Shown: positions 1 through 8,626 of the stretch, in pieces
Layout: the number at the start of each line of letters is the position of its first letter
How positions within the stretch are numbered: position 1 is the first letter of the stretch
Origin: Gammaproteobacteria bacterium
Lineage (GTDB): Bacteria > Pseudomonadota > Gammaproteobacteria > Pseudomonadales > Azotimanducaceae
Reading direction: 5' to 3'
Assembly: GCA_028821405.1 (NCBI GenBank)
Contig: JAPPGK010000004.1
Span: 1 to 34,158, forward strand
DNA: 34,158 bases
The notes under the pieces: model-generated
Told to the model about the DNA's origin: nothing
The model's database searches: none
The model's input: only the letters and a program-made list of their open reading frames with translations
Made by a program: the position numbers and the translations under genes

Positions 1-30
1 GCCACATGATCCCGCCTCAGAACCAATCAT

Positions 31-756
31 CTAGCGTTTGTTCCATGGAAGGGGAAAGCAGGACAGCTCGGTGTCGCCCCGGTCCAAGCGGAGCTTCCAG
101 CCGCAACGGTCCCAATCGCCGAGCACGATTCGGCGTCGGCCGTCGCCGAGATCGTGGATTCCCGGGCGGTGGGTATGGCCGTGGACCATCAGGGACGTTT
201 CGGCCTCATCGAGTGCTCGCTGAACACTGCCCGGCGTCACGTCCATGATGTTGGCGGCCTTGTTTTCGTTGACGGCGATACTCTTGGCGCGCAGCGACGC
301 CGCCAACGCCCGGCGCTCGTCGAGGCTCGAGGCGAGCACCTCGTTCTGCCAGGCGGTAGACCTGAACAGGGCGCGCAGGCGCTGATACTCGCTGTCGCGC
401 GTACAGTATGCGTCGCCGTGCGCGACGAGAATGCGGTCGTTGTCGACTTCCACGACGCTCGGGTCGTCGAGCAGGGTCGCGCCGGTGTCGGCGGCGAACT
501 GCGGGCCGATGAGAAAGTCCCGATTGCCGTGCATCACGAACAACCGGCAGCGCCGGGACGCCGCGCGGAGCGTTTCCCGGATCGCGGCGGCGACAGGCCC
601 GTCGTCGTCGTCGCCGACCCAGACTTCCACCAGGTCACCTAGAATGAACAACGAGTCGACGGCACCTGCTTCCGCGTCGATGAGGCGTTGAAGACCGGCG
701 AGAACGGCGGGCCGCGTCTCGTCGATGTGCAGGTCGGAAATGAACAGCGCGCTCAT
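31..756 (-). CDS. lpxH: UDP-2,3-diacylglucosamine diphosphatase LpxH
   Basis: Calcineurin-like metallophosphoesterase that hydrolyses UDP-2,3-diacylglucosamine to lipid X in lipid A synthesis, acting at the inner face of the cytoplasmic membrane (family knowledge). Seen in the 241-residue product: SDLHID at the N-terminus, GDLVEVWVGDD, GNRDFLIG, AHGD and HGHTHRP, the ordered metal-ligand blocks of LpxH. Length matches the roughly 240 residues usual for the family. The start is the ATG at 756, because SALFISDLH aligns with the E. coli N-terminus; a longer frame upstream to 819 adds unrelated residues. It lies 76 bases downstream of folD on the same strand and may be co-transcribed with it. Identity is secure; the exact start is less so because no strong Shine-Dalgarno sequence is visible. 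Confidence 0.95.
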   Translation of the reverse strand: MSALFISDLHIDETRPAVLAGLQRLIDAEAGAVDSLFILGDLVEVWVGDDDDGPVAAAIRETLRAASRRCRLFVMHGNRDFLIGPQFAADTGATLLDDPSVVEVDNDRILVAHGDAYCTRDSEYQRLRALFRSTAWQNEVLASSLDERRALAASLRAKSIAVNENKAANIMDVTPGSVQRALDEAETSLMVHGHTHRPGIHDLGDGRRRIVLGDWDRCGWKLRLDRGDTELSCFPLPWNKR

Positions 757-832
757 GCGAGACGCGACCGCTTCGCGAATTCTCTCGGCGGCGAGGCTGC
801 GCTGACCGCCAGGTAACAAGGACAGATCTGTT

Positions 833-1705
833 TCATGGACGCGGAGTTCGCTGACGGTCGGCGATCTCGGCTGCGTAGAGCGTGTTCTCGAGCAGGGAGG
901 CCCGGGTCATCGGTCCGACACCCCCGGGGACCGGGGTGATCCAGCCCGCATGGGGCGCGACCTCTTCGAAACAGACATCTCCCCGTACCTTGCCGTCGGC
1001 CTGGGCGACGATGCCGACGTCGATGACGATCGCGCCCGGCTTGACCCAGTCCGACGCGATGAGGCCCGCCTTCCCCGTCGCGGAAACCACGATGTCGGCT
1101 TGGGCGACGTGCACGCGGGTGTCGCGCGAGAAACGGTGGACGGTTGTGACCGTACAACCCGCCAGGAGAAGCTCGAGACCCATGGGACGACCGACGTGAT
1201 TGGATGCGCCGACCACGGTGGCATGGAGGCCGCGTAGGACCACGCCGGTGTGGGCGAGCAGCGACATCACGGCCTTGGAGGTACAGGGCCGGATGGCCGG
1301 CTCGCGTAGCACGAGCCGTCCCATGTTGCTCGGATGGACGCCATCGACGTCCTTGTTGGGCAGTACGCGTTCGGTAACCGCGACCGGGTCGATATGGTCG
1401 GGCAAGGGCAATTGGACCAGGATGCCGTTGAACACCGGATCGGCATTGAGTTCGTCGATCTTGGCGACGAGATCTGCTTGGCGGGTTTGGCTCGGCAGGT
1501 GCCAGACCTCGACGTTGAAGCCCACCTCGTGACAGTCCTTGCGCTTCAGGCGCACGTAGATCTTCGAGCCCGGGTCGTCGCCGACGAGCAGGACGGCGAG
1601 CCCCGGGCGATTGTGGCCATGGGCCAACCGGTCCCGGACCTTGTCGGCGATGGCGTTTCGAAGTTGGCGGGCGATGGCGTTGCCGTCGAGGATTGTCGCG
1701 GCCAC
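833..1705 (-). CDS. folD: Bifunctional methylenetetrahydrofolate dehydrogenase/cyclohydrolase FolD
   Basis: Cytosolic one-carbon enzyme that interconverts 5,10-methylene-, methenyl- and 10-formyl-tetrahydrofolate using NADP (family knowledge). Seen: the YVxxKxK signature (YVRLKRK, holding the catalytic Lys), the VQLPLP block, [12 protein letters not shown], the Rossmann [11 protein letters not shown] loop and the C-terminal [11 protein letters not shown] block. I start at the GTG at 1705: it gives [12 protein letters not shown], matching the usual start of the family, has GGAG six bases upstream, and makes 290 residues against the usual 285-290. A frame extended to 1759 adds 18 residues without family likeness. 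It sits between phoR and lpxH on the same strand, with 115 bases to phoR, so it could be in the same transcript or have its own promoter. Confidence 0.95.
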   Translation of the reverse strand: MAATILDGNAIARQLRNAIADKVRDRLAHGHNRPGLAVLLVGDDPGSKIYVRLKRKDCHEVGFNVEVWHLPSQTRQADLVAKIDELNADPVFNGILVQLPLPDHIDPVAVTERVLPNKDVDGVHPSNMGRLVLREPAIRPCTSKAVMSLLAHTGVVLRGLHATVVGASNHVGRPMGLELLLAGCTVTTVHRFSRDTRVHVAQADIVVSATGKAGLIASDWVKPGAIVIDVGIVAQADGKVRGDVCFEEVAPHAGWITPVPGGVGPMTRASLLENTLYAAEIADRQRTPRP

Positions 1706-1820
1706 GGGAATCTCCGGCGGGCGGTGCCGCGTATTGTAGTCGCGCGCAGGCCGTTCCACATTACGCGAACGCCAGTTTGACTAGGCGACGAGGTTGCGTT
1801 CCTCGGGGCTCGGGCGGTGC

Positions 1821-3176
1821 CTATTCGGCGCGACTTGCACCGACCGCCTCGGTTGCGCGTTCGACCGGCGGGGGCGGGAGGTCGTACTCGTCGGCATGCT
1901 CGCCGCCGACCGCTGGAAGTTCGAAGGAGAACAGGCTGCCCTTGCCGAGTTGGCTTTCGACGCCGAGTTCCGTGCCATGGCGGCGCAGGATGTGTTTGAC
2001 GATCGCAAGACCCAACCCCGTACCACCATGTGCGCGGCTGTTGGCGACGTCGACGCGGAAGAACCGCTCGGTGAGACGCGAAATCAACTCCCGCGGGATT
2101 CCGCGCCCGTGGTCTTCGACCTCGAAACGGGCACCGGCCATGCAGCGCCGCCAACGCACCGCCACGTCGCCGCCGTCGGGACTGTATTGGATGGCATTGG
2201 TGACCAGGTTCATGAACGCGCTGTGCAGTTCGGCCGGAACCCCTCGCACGACGAGGCCGGGATGTGCATCGAGCAGGATGCGGTGCTTGGCGCTTGCCAA
2301 CTGCCGCGCTTCGTTTACCACGGAGGTCAGCATGGCTGGCACGTTCACCAGTTCCACGTCGTCGGCCCTGGGCGCCGGCGAGGACTCGAGGCGGGTAAGC
2401 GTCAGCAGATCGTCCACCAGCGCTTTCATGCGTTGGGCGGGGGCGTTCAACTTGCCGAGCAGCGAGCGCAACGTCTCCCGGTCGATGTCCTCGTCTTCGA
2501 GGGCTTCGAGATAGCCCATGACCACGGTCAACGGCGTCCTCAACTCGTGGGAGACGTTGGCGATGAAGTCCTGACGCATGGTGAGCAGACGATTGAGAAT
2601 CGTGACGTCGCGGATCAGGACGATGGACCGGTCGGCATCGACGCGAAGATGGCGAAGCTCAAGGCGTCGCGATTCGTCAACCGGGGAGGCCATCTCGACG
2701 ATCCCGCCTTCCACTTCGTCCTCCAACAGGGCAACGATGGAGGGGTCGCGGGCCAGTGCGGTGAGATTCCGCCGCCGTTCCCGCGGAGAAAACCCCAGCA
2801 GGCTGCTTGCCGTCTGGTTGGCGAGTTCGATGACGCCGCTGCGTTGGAGCACGATCCAGCCGTCCGGGATCGTATCCAGGGTGCGCTGCAACCAACGTAG
2901 CTCCTCGACCAGCCGTCGCGCGCGTCCCCGGGCACCCCCCAGCGAGGATGCCAGTCGCTCGGCGGTGGATTGCCACTGCGGCGAACGTTGCCGGGGTGGG
3001 CTCAACGGTGCGCGTGACCAGCGCTGGAAGGCGAGGAACTCGATGGCCCCGAAGGCGATCCACACCGCAAGCGTGGCGGCCACGCCCCAGCCCATACTCC
3101 CCGAAGCAAACCCGACGAAGCCGCCGGAAACGAGGCAGGTGACGGGGCGAACCATGTCGCTGACGCTGAATCTCAC
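1821..3176 (-). CDS. phoR: Phosphate-regulon sensor histidine kinase PhoR
   Basis: Membrane sensor kinase that phosphorylates PhoB under phosphate limitation, normally together with the Pst transporter and PhoU, neither of which is in this window. Seen: two hydrophobic segments near the N-terminus (about residues 8-25 and 29-50), a PAS domain (about 95-190), the HisKA box NVSHELRTPLTVV with phosphoacceptor His about residue 210, and HATPase boxes (NLVTNAIQYS, VEDHGRGIP, GGTGLGLAIV). No periplasmic domain is present, as expected for PhoR. I prefer the GTG at 3176, which has GGAG eight bases upstream; a GTG at 3185 would add three residues but has GGA touching the start codon. The gene follows phoB by about 180 bases, a gap that holds a palindromic repeat. 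Confidence 0.93.
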   Translation of the reverse strand: MRFSVSDMVRPVTCLVSGGFVGFASGSMGWGVAATLAVWIAFGAIEFLAFQRWSRAPLSPPRQRSPQWQSTAERLASSLGGARGRARRLVEELRWLQRTLDTIPDGWIVLQRSGVIELANQTASSLLGFSPRERRRNLTALARDPSIVALLEDEVEGGIVEMASPVDESRRLELRHLRVDADRSIVLIRDVTILNRLLTMRQDFIANVSHELRTPLTVVMGYLEALEDEDIDRETLRSLLGKLNAPAQRMKALVDDLLTLTRLESSPAPRADDVELVNVPAMLTSVVNEARQLASAKHRILLDAHPGLVVRGVPAELHSAFMNLVTNAIQYSPDGGDVAVRWRRCMAGARFEVEDHGRGIPRELISRLTERFFRVDVANSRAHGGTGLGLAIVKHILRRHGTELGVESQLGKGSLFSFELPAVGGEHADEYDLPPPPVERATEAVGASRAE

Positions 3177-3233
3177 GTCCGGCACTCCGCGGTCCTAATC
3201 GCCGTTCGCCTGGCCCTGGCTCGATCATGCCCG

Positions 3234-3296
3234 CGCAGGGGCGACCCCTGCGGCGCCGTCCCTCGCGGTCGCCCTCCGCTGGCGGTCACCCGCGCG
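3234..3296. repeat. Palindromic GGGGCGACCCC-type intergenic element between phoB and phoR
   Basis: A perfect inverted repeat, CGCAGGGG / CCCCTGCG with a three-base loop, spans 3234-3252. It is followed by a second arm set containing CCCTCGCGGTCGCCC. The latter matches the consensus CCCTNGYGGYSNCCC that recurs after the TPR gene, the acyl-CoA dehydrogenase and the amidohydrolase (see findings). It may form a hairpin in the phoB-phoR transcript, reducing read-through or stabilising the upstream mRNA; that function is inferred. Confidence 0.55.
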
Positions 3297-3357
3297 AACT
3301 GGGGATCTTGCGAGGATGACACGGTAGGCCCACCGGGTCGATACGGACGCGGTCGCG

Positions 3358-4059
3358 TCAAGTCGCCGCGGCCATTACCGGGGTCAAGCGATAGCCGATG
3401 CCGTGGACGGTCTCGACGGCCTTGTCCATGCCGAAAGGCATGAGTGCCTTGCGCAGCCGAAGCACGTGCACGTCCACGGTGCGTTCCTCCACGTAGACGT
3501 TGCGGCCCCACACCCGGTCGAGGAGCTGGGTTCGGTCGAACGCCCGATTCGGATTGCGCATGAGCAGTTCAAGCAGGCGAAACTCGGTCGGGCCGACATG
3601 CACGTGGTCGCCGTTTACGCTCACCTGGTGGCCGCGGGTATCCAGGGTCAACTGACCGACGGTCAGCACGCCGTCGTCGGGATTCCCCGTGCGTCGCAGC
3701 AGGGCCTTGATGCGAGCGATCAGTTCCTTGGGCGAAAAGGGTTTCGTGACGTAGTCGTCGATCCCGGCGTCGAAGCTCTTGAGCTTGTCCGACTCCTCGC
3801 CCCGGGCGGTGAGCATGATGAGCGGCAGATCGCTGGTCAACGTATCGCGGCGAAGTTTGCGGGCGAGGTCGATGCCGCTCATGCCGGGCAGCATCCAGTC
3901 GATGACCACGACGTTTGGCAGCGGTCCATCGAGAATGTCCAGAGCTTCCTCGGCGGTCTCGGCGGCAACAGTCTTGAAGCCGCCGCGCTCCAGCGAGAAA
4001 GTCAGCATTTCCCGGATGTCGGTCTCATCTTCGACGAGCAGGACGCAGTTTGAAGCCAT
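3358..4059 (-). CDS. phoB: Phosphate-regulon response regulator PhoB
   Basis: OmpR-family response regulator that binds Pho boxes when phosphorylated by PhoR. The 233-residue product has an N-terminal receiver domain with the acidic pair VEDE, phosphoacceptor Asp54 in VIDWMLPGMSG (E. coli PhoB also uses Asp54 in a near-identical context), conserved Lys in DYVTKPFSPKEL, and a C-terminal winged helix (about residues 130-230) with the recognition-helix region RTVDVHVLRLRKAL and the wing GIGYRL. The start is the ATG at 4059, giving MASNCVLLVEDE; the frame is open upstream to 4095 but adds non-homologous residues. The gene is first in a phoB-phoR transcription unit, and a candidate Pho box about 52 bases upstream suggests autoregulation. 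Confidence 0.96.
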   Translation of the reverse strand: MASNCVLLVEDETDIREMLTFSLERGGFKTVAAETAEEALDILDGPLPNVVVIDWMLPGMSGIDLARKLRRDTLTSDLPLIMLTARGEESDKLKSFDAGIDDYVTKPFSPKELIARIKALLRRTGNPDDGVLTVGQLTLDTRGHQVSVNGDHVHVGPTEFRLLELLMRNPNRAFDRTQLLDRVWGRNVYVEERTVDVHVLRLRKALMPFGMDKAVETVHGIGYRLTPVMAAAT

Positions 4060-4110
4060 TCCTTCGGCGCGGTCTCCTTCGGGTTGCCCGAGCAAACCTA
4101 TCGGCGGAAT

Positions 4111-4128
4111 ATGACAATTTGATGATTA
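4111..4128 (-). promoter_or_regulatory. Candidate Pho box upstream of phoB
   Basis: Read on the minus strand the site is TAATCAT-CAAA-TTGTCAT. The Pho box consensus is two CTGTCAT repeats separated by four A/T-rich bases. The second half matches 6 of 7 and the first 4 of 7, with exact 11-base spacing. It lies about 52 bases upstream of the phoB start. A single imperfect site, so moderate support only. Confidence 0.45.
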
Positions 4129-4196
4129 TGCCACCGTCACATTACGCTTCGCACGCCGCTGGAAGCTAGGCGATCACCCGCGAGGAGGGGAAGAGA

Positions 4197-4865
4197 ATGG
4201 TGCAAAGACAGCTACGCGCAGCCGACGGCCATACGTTCGGTGTCTACGAGGCCGTGCCCGAGGGCGAGCCGCGCGGCGGCGTGGTGGTGATCCAGGAGAT
4301 CTTCGGCGTCAACGCCCATATACGTGAAGTCGCCGACGGATATGCGGCGGCGGGCTATTCGACCTTGGCCCCGGCGCTGTTCGATCGCGTCGAACGCGAC
4401 GTCGAACTGGGCTACGACCAGGAGGGAATGGGCCGGGGCAGGGAACTGGCGTTCGCCGGGCTTGCCCGGGAGGACGCCCTTCGCGATCTACAAGCCACGA
4501 TCGAGGAGGCCGGCAAATACGGCCCCGTGGGTGTTGTGGGCTATTGCTACGGCGGCCTGATGACCTGGCTTGCCGCCTGTCACCTCGAGGGCGTGACCTG
4601 TGCCTCGGCCTACTACGGCGGCGGCATCGCGAACGAGCTGGCCCAGTCGCCGAAGTGCCCCCTGATCATGCACTTCGGCGAACTCGACGCCCACATCCCC
4701 ATGTCGGACGTCGACCGGATTCGCCAAGCCTTGCCCGATACCCCGATATACGTCTATCCGGCCGACCACGGGTTCAACTGCGACCATCGGGGTAGCCACC
4801 ATGAGCCATCCGCGGCGACGGCCCGGGAACGGACGTTGGCGCTGTTCCGCGAGCACTTGAACTGA
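4197..4865 (+). CDS. Dienelactone hydrolase family protein
   Basis: Alpha/beta hydrolase of the dienelactone hydrolase family (222 residues, close to the usual 220-240). The Cys-Asp-His triad is visible: Cys117 in the nucleophile elbow GYCYGG, Asp164 in GELDAHIP and His191 in ADHGFNCD. IQEIFGVN near residue 33 is the conserved family block. Known members open dienelactones in chloroaromatic degradation, but most homologues outside such clusters have unknown substrates, and nothing nearby points to an aromatic pathway. No signal peptide is seen, so it is probably cytoplasmic. The ATG at 4197 has a strong GAGGAGGGG Shine-Dalgarno sequence. It is divergent from phoB across 137 bases; whether it shares Pho control is unknown. 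Confidence 0.9.
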   Translation: MVQRQLRAADGHTFGVYEAVPEGEPRGGVVVIQEIFGVNAHIREVADGYAAAGYSTLAPALFDRVERDVELGYDQEGMGRGRELAFAGLAREDALRDLQATIEEAGKYGPVGVVGYCYGGLMTWLAACHLEGVTCASAYYGGGIANELAQSPKCPLIMHFGELDAHIPMSDVDRIRQALPDTPIYVYPADHGFNCDHRGSHHEPSAATARERTLALFREHLN

Positions 4866-5233
4866 CCACGCGAACGCGCGGCATAAGCCCGCGCAGTTGT
4901 CGTGTTCGGCACACCGCTTGGCGTGTTGACATATGGGGATCGTTTGTTGATGCTTCGGCCACTGAACAAGGGTGGGGTTTCCCGGTTGTCCCAGTCGCGA
5001 GGGTTCGCCGCTAGCGATGAGGGCCCGGGACGGTCACCTCGGCGGTCGCTGGAACGGCAAACAAGTAGAGCAATCGTACAGTGGGTAGTCCGCGGAGGAG
5101 CCGAATGGACGGAACCTCATTCAATCGCCGCACTTTGGTTCGACTAAGGACCGTCATCCGAGGTCCATGGGTCTCGGGTAGGCTAATCAAGAAGGGCCCT
5201 GAAGGGCGCTTCGAGCAACTTAGGGAAGGTTAG
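4866..5233. other. Non-coding gap before the Ton operon
   Basis: This 368-base stretch has no convincing gene; a short open frame at 4902-5147 lacks a ribosome site and family likeness. It begins with a GC hairpin, GCGCGG / CCGCGC (4876-4894), possibly a weak terminator for the hydrolase gene. A perfect -35-like TTGACA occurs at 4926-4931 but its -10 is poor. A GGACC/GGTCC inverted repeat lies at 5148-5166. It must hold the promoter of the Ton operon, but I cannot place it, and no good Fur box was seen. Confidence 0.6.
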
Positions 5234-6013
5234 ATGAAAAACTGCTCATTGAAGGGGCAACCGGGGGTCAAGACCGTGGTTTTGGCCAGCGTACTCGGGT
5301 TGCTTGCGACCGGTGCGGGGGCGACCACGCTGGCGGACATCTACGCCGCCGCCGATCGGATCAATCAACAGGCGAAGGAGTCCCAGGCGAAGGTGGACGA
5401 GTTGAACTCCGAGACCCGTGATCTCTACCAGGACTACAAGATCGTCCTGGCGGAAATCGAGAATCTTCGGATCTACAACCGCCAGCTGGAACGCCAAGTG
5501 GCCAAGCAGGAAGCCCAGATTGCGGAGATCACCGACAACATGGGCAAGGTCTCGGATATCCAGCGCGATGTCGTGCCGCTGATGGACCGGATGGTGATCG
5601 GGCTCGAGCAGTTGATCGAGAACGACATGCCGTTCTTCACGAGTGAACGCGAAGAGCGCCTGGAGAATCTGCGCGACGTACTCACCAATCCCAATGTTGC
5701 GGTTTCCGAACAGTTTGCCCAGGTACTCAATGCCTACCAGATCGAGAACGACTACGGGCGCACGATGAACGCGTACACCGACGAGGTCGATGTCGGGGGC
5801 ACCAAGCGGGTGGTCGAGGTGCTTCAGGTCGGACGGGTGGCCTTGATGTACCAGACGACGGACGGCGAGGAAACCGGGTTCTACAACAAGCGGGACCGTC
5901 GTTGGGAAGTACTCGACGATAGTTTCCAAGCCGCGGTGCGTACCGGACTCCGCATGGCGAAAAAGCAGGCTGGGCAGAACCTCCTGCCGGTACCGATCCT
6001 GGTGGAGGGTTAG
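5234..6013 (+). CDS. DUF3450-like periplasmic coiled-coil protein of the Ton operon
   Basis: First gene of the TonB2/TtpC-type cluster. The 259-residue product starts with a signal peptide (hydrophobic VVLASVLGLLATGAGA, cleavage probably near residue 30). A long heptad-rich coiled coil of about residues 35-110 follows (RINQQAKESQAKVDEL, EIENLRIYNRQLERQ), then a C-terminal globular part. Gene order DUF3450, TtpC, ExbB, ExbD, TonB, TPR is that of the Vibrio/Shewanella systems, where the first protein is conserved but its job is poorly defined. It is inferred to be a periplasmic partner of the TtpC coiled coil. The ATG has AGGGAAGG just upstream, and only three bases separate it from the next gene. 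Confidence 0.85.
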   Translation: MKNCSLKGQPGVKTVVLASVLGLLATGAGATTLADIYAAADRINQQAKESQAKVDELNSETRDLYQDYKIVLAEIENLRIYNRQLERQVAKQEAQIAEITDNMGKVSDIQRDVVPLMDRMVIGLEQLIENDMPFFTSEREERLENLRDVLTNPNVAVSEQFAQVLNAYQIENDYGRTMNAYTDEVDVGGTKRVVEVLQVGRVALMYQTTDGEETGFYNKRDRRWEVLDDSFQAAVRTGLRMAKKQAGQNLLPVPILVEG

Positions 6014-6016
6014 GAA

Positions 6017-7504
6017 ATGAGACTCAGCAAGACAATCCGACTCGCCTATCCCGCGTTGTTCGCGCTGGCCTTCGCGCCGGCCCACGCCCAGGAGGAGACC
6101 GGCGAGATCATCGGCGGCGAGCTCGAGGTCGTCGAGGCCAACACCCTCGATGAGTTGCTAAAGAACGTTCAGGACCGCCGTGTCGTCGAGAATCGCGAGA
6201 ACCTTCGGCGCGAGCAGGAGTTTCGGGCCCAGCGCGACCGCCAGTCGAAGATGCTCGACGACGCCAGGGCGGAGAAACGCCGCTTGGAACGTCGAGGCGA
6301 TCAGCTCCAGGCGCAGTACGACGAGAACGAGATCCGCATCGGCACGCTGCAGGATCAGTACAACGAACGCCTCGGCAAGCTGCGTGAGTTGTTCGGCGTA
6401 TTGCAGCAGGTCGCGGGCGACACGCGCAGTCGCTTCAAGGAGTCCATCATCAGCGCCCAGTATCCGGGCCGCGGCGAATGGCTCGGCGAGTTCGCCGCCG
6501 AAATGGGCCAGGCGACCAAGCTCGCGACCATCGAGGAAATGGAGCGGTTGTGGGAATACCTGCTGACCGAGGCGGTCGAGTCGGCGAAGGTCACGCGCTT
6601 CACGGCGCCCGTGGATCGACTCGACGGCAGCCGGGAAGACACCGAGGTCATGCGCGTCGGATCATTCGCCGTCATCGACGAGACCGGCTATGTCAACTAC
6701 GACTGGGATCTCGACCGGATGGTGGAACTCGGTCGACAGCCGGAGGCGCAGTTCAAGAACACCGCGGACGCCCTGTTCGAGGCCGAACCCGGCGATCTGG
6801 TTTCGTTCGCCATCGACCCCACCCGCGGCAGCCTTACCCGTCTGCTGATCCAGAAAGCCACGTTCGGCGAAATGGTCGGCACGCCGTTCGGGGGCATCGC
6901 CGACGGCCATTGCTACCTGCCGTTCTGCGATGGCCAAGGCGACTATCCGGGGTCGATCATCATCCTGGTGGGAATCATCGGCGTGCTTCTGGCCATCGAA
7001 CGGCTCATCACCCTGACGATCGTCGGTCGCAAGGTCGGCCAGCAACGCAACCAGCCGGATGCGCCCAGCGAGGACAATCCGCTCGGCCGGGTCATCAAGG
7101 TCTACGACGACAACCGCGATGTCGACACCGAGACCCTGGAACTGAAACTCGGCGAGGGGATCCTGGCGGAAATGCCGGCGCTGACCCGCAACATTGCCAT
7201 CATCCAGGTCATCTCCATCGTCGCGCCGCTCATGGGGCTGCTCGGTACGGTGATCGGGATGATCGAGACCTTCCAGTCGATCACGCTGTTCGGTGCCGGC
7301 GATCCCAAGACGATGGCCAGCGGCATCTCAACCGCGTTGATGACGACCGTGCTCGGCCTTTGCGTGGCGATTCCCACGACGCTGCTGCACGCCATCGTGA
7401 ACCAGCGAAGCCGGTCGATCATCCATATCCTGGATGAGCAATCCGCCGGTATCGTTGCCCAGCACGCCGAGGAATCCGGTAGTCCGGTAACCGAGGCGGA
7501 GTAG
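6017..7504 (+). CDS. ttpC: TtpC-like MotA/TolQ/ExbB proton channel protein with periplasmic coiled coil
   Basis: 495 residues, far longer than ExbB. Order seen: signal peptide (about 1-25, ending APAHAQ), acidic linker, coiled coil rich in Arg/Glu (about 45-130), a periplasmic globular domain, then a C-terminal MotA/TolQ/ExbB module. That module has a membrane segment around 313-335 (SIIILVGIIGVLLAIERLI) and two more around 395-420 (VAPLMGLLGTVIGM) and 435-465 (ISTALMTTVLGLCVAIPTT). This layout matches TtpC, which in Vibrio is required with ExbB2/ExbD2 for TonB2 to energise receptors. GGAGGG precedes the ATG. Very close spacing to both neighbours supports an operon. The precise role of the periplasmic half is not known. 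Confidence 0.9.
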   Translation: MRLSKTIRLAYPALFALAFAPAHAQEETGEIIGGELEVVEANTLDELLKNVQDRRVVENRENLRREQEFRAQRDRQSKMLDDARAEKRRLERRGDQLQAQYDENEIRIGTLQDQYNERLGKLRELFGVLQQVAGDTRSRFKESIISAQYPGRGEWLGEFAAEMGQATKLATIEEMERLWEYLLTEAVESAKVTRFTAPVDRLDGSREDTEVMRVGSFAVIDETGYVNYDWDLDRMVELGRQPEAQFKNTADALFEAEPGDLVSFAIDPTRGSLTRLLIQKATFGEMVGTPFGGIADGHCYLPFCDGQGDYPGSIIILVGIIGVLLAIERLITLTIVGRKVGQQRNQPDAPSEDNPLGRVIKVYDDNRDVDTETLELKLGEGILAEMPALTRNIAIIQVISIVAPLMGLLGTVIGMIETFQSITLFGAGDPKTMASGISTALMTTVLGLCVAIPTTLLHAIVNQRSRSIIHILDEQSAGIVAQHAEESGSPVTEAE

Positions 7505-7511
7505 CTCGGCG

Positions 7512-8030
7512 GTGTTATACGGGGCATACATCGGGTTGTCGGCGTTCTTCGCCCAAGGCGGGGACGTCCTCTACCTGATCGCGTTGACCACGTTTCTGAT
7601 GTGGACGTTGATCTTCGAGCGGGTGTGGTACTTCCGTTCGGAGCACCGGCGCATGATTCACGACGTGACCGACCAATGGGAATCGCGCGCCGAGCGGAAG
7701 TCGTGGTCGGCCCATGTCATCCGCGAGGCCCTGATATCGCAGGCACGCGAGAGGATCGATGGGAGCTATCCGATCATCCTCACCTGTGTCGCGCTGTGCC
7801 CGCTCTTGGGGCTGCTCGGGACGGTGACCGGGATGATCGCGGTGTTCGACGCCATGGCGACCCAGGGTGGCAACGCCCGCTCCATGGCCGCCGGCGTATC
7901 CCAGGCCACGATCCCCACGATGTGCGGCATGATCGCCTCGTTGTCGGGTATCTTCGGGACGACGTTCCTGCGGCGTAGGATCCACTACGAGACGGAGCAC
8001 GTCCAAGACCGATTGACGATGGATCACTAG
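7512..8030 (+). CDS. exbB: ExbB-type proton channel subunit (TonB2-like system)
   Basis: 172-residue inner-membrane MotA/TolQ/ExbB protein, the short ExbB2 form without an N-terminal extension. Three hydrophobic segments are visible: about 15-37 (VLYLIALTTFLMWTLIFERVW), 88-112 (ILTCVALCPLLGLLGTVTGMI) and 128-150 (ATIPTMCGMIASLSGIFGTTF). LLGTVTGMI is the conserved ExbB/TolQ motif. With ExbD it conducts protons and powers TonB. Translation appears to start at a GTG, seven bases after the ttpC stop, with GGAG about ten bases upstream overlapping the end of ttpC. This suggests translational coupling. Confidence 0.92.
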   Translation: MLYGAYIGLSAFFAQGGDVLYLIALTTFLMWTLIFERVWYFRSEHRRMIHDVTDQWESRAERKSWSAHVIREALISQARERIDGSYPIILTCVALCPLLGLLGTVTGMIAVFDAMATQGGNARSMAAGVSQATIPTMCGMIASLSGIFGTTFLRRRIHYETEHVQDRLTMDH

Positions 8031-8146
8031 CGGTGCAACGTGGCTTTTGGAGTGAACGCGACAACACGCCTCGGCGCTCGACTCGAGCGACAACGCTTGT
8101 ACCGCGGACAACGGAAACAGCGGTAGGACGATTAGGGAGTTAGGAC

Positions 8147-8551
8147 ATGGAACACGGGCGGTTTTCCGCGAGGGACGAAGACTCCGACATCAACCTGACG
8201 CCCATGCTGGACGTCGTGTTCATCATGCTGATCTTCTTCATTGTGACCGCGACGTTCATCAAGCAACCCGGCGCGGAGGTCCGCCGCCCCGACGCCGAGA
8301 CAGACATACAAAAGCCCACCGTCAGTGTGCTGGTCGCCATCGATGCGGCCGGAAACATCTGGATCGACAAGAAGAAAGTGGACGAAGCCGGTGTTCAGGC
8401 GTACATCGAACGGCTACACACCGAGAACCCCAAGGGCGGACTCGTGATCCAGGCGGATCGCGAGGCCACCTACGCGAAATTGAAGGCCGTACTGGACGCG
8501 GCTCGGGGAGCAGATATCTCCGAGGTCGCGATTTCCACGCAAAAGGACTAG
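8147..8551 (+). CDS. exbD: ExbD-type biopolymer transport protein
   Basis: 134-residue ExbD/TolR protein. It has a short cytoplasmic N-terminus, one membrane segment (about 20-42, PMLDVVFIMLIFFIVTATFI) carrying the proton-path Asp (Asp22, in LTPMLD), and a periplasmic domain ending in the IQADREATYAKLKAVLDAAR block typical of ExbD C-termini. It pairs with the ExbB above. AGGGAG and AGGA lie before the ATG. A 116-base gap separates it from exbB, longer than other gaps in the cluster; nothing clear is seen there, but an internal promoter is possible. Confidence 0.95.
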   Translation: MEHGRFSARDEDSDINLTPMLDVVFIMLIFFIVTATFIKQPGAEVRRPDAETDIQKPTVSVLVAIDAAGNIWIDKKKVDEAGVQAYIERLHTENPKGGLVIQADREATYAKLKAVLDAARGADISEVAISTQKD

Positions 8552-8626
8552 CGACGAGCACCTTGGCACCCGACAAGTGAAAGCGATGTCGCCAATCCGC
8601 GGATGATGAGATAGGGAGACTCCAAC

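Noticed and set aside
4902-5147. 81-codon open frame in the gap before the Ton operon
   Set aside because: No Shine-Dalgarno sequence, no recognisable motif, and coding-like bias is not evident.
5221-5230. TAGGGAAGGT shared with hairpin H5 at 23585
   Set aside because: Ten bases only and it doubles as the Shine-Dalgarno of the first Ton gene; no flanking similarity to the hairpin array.
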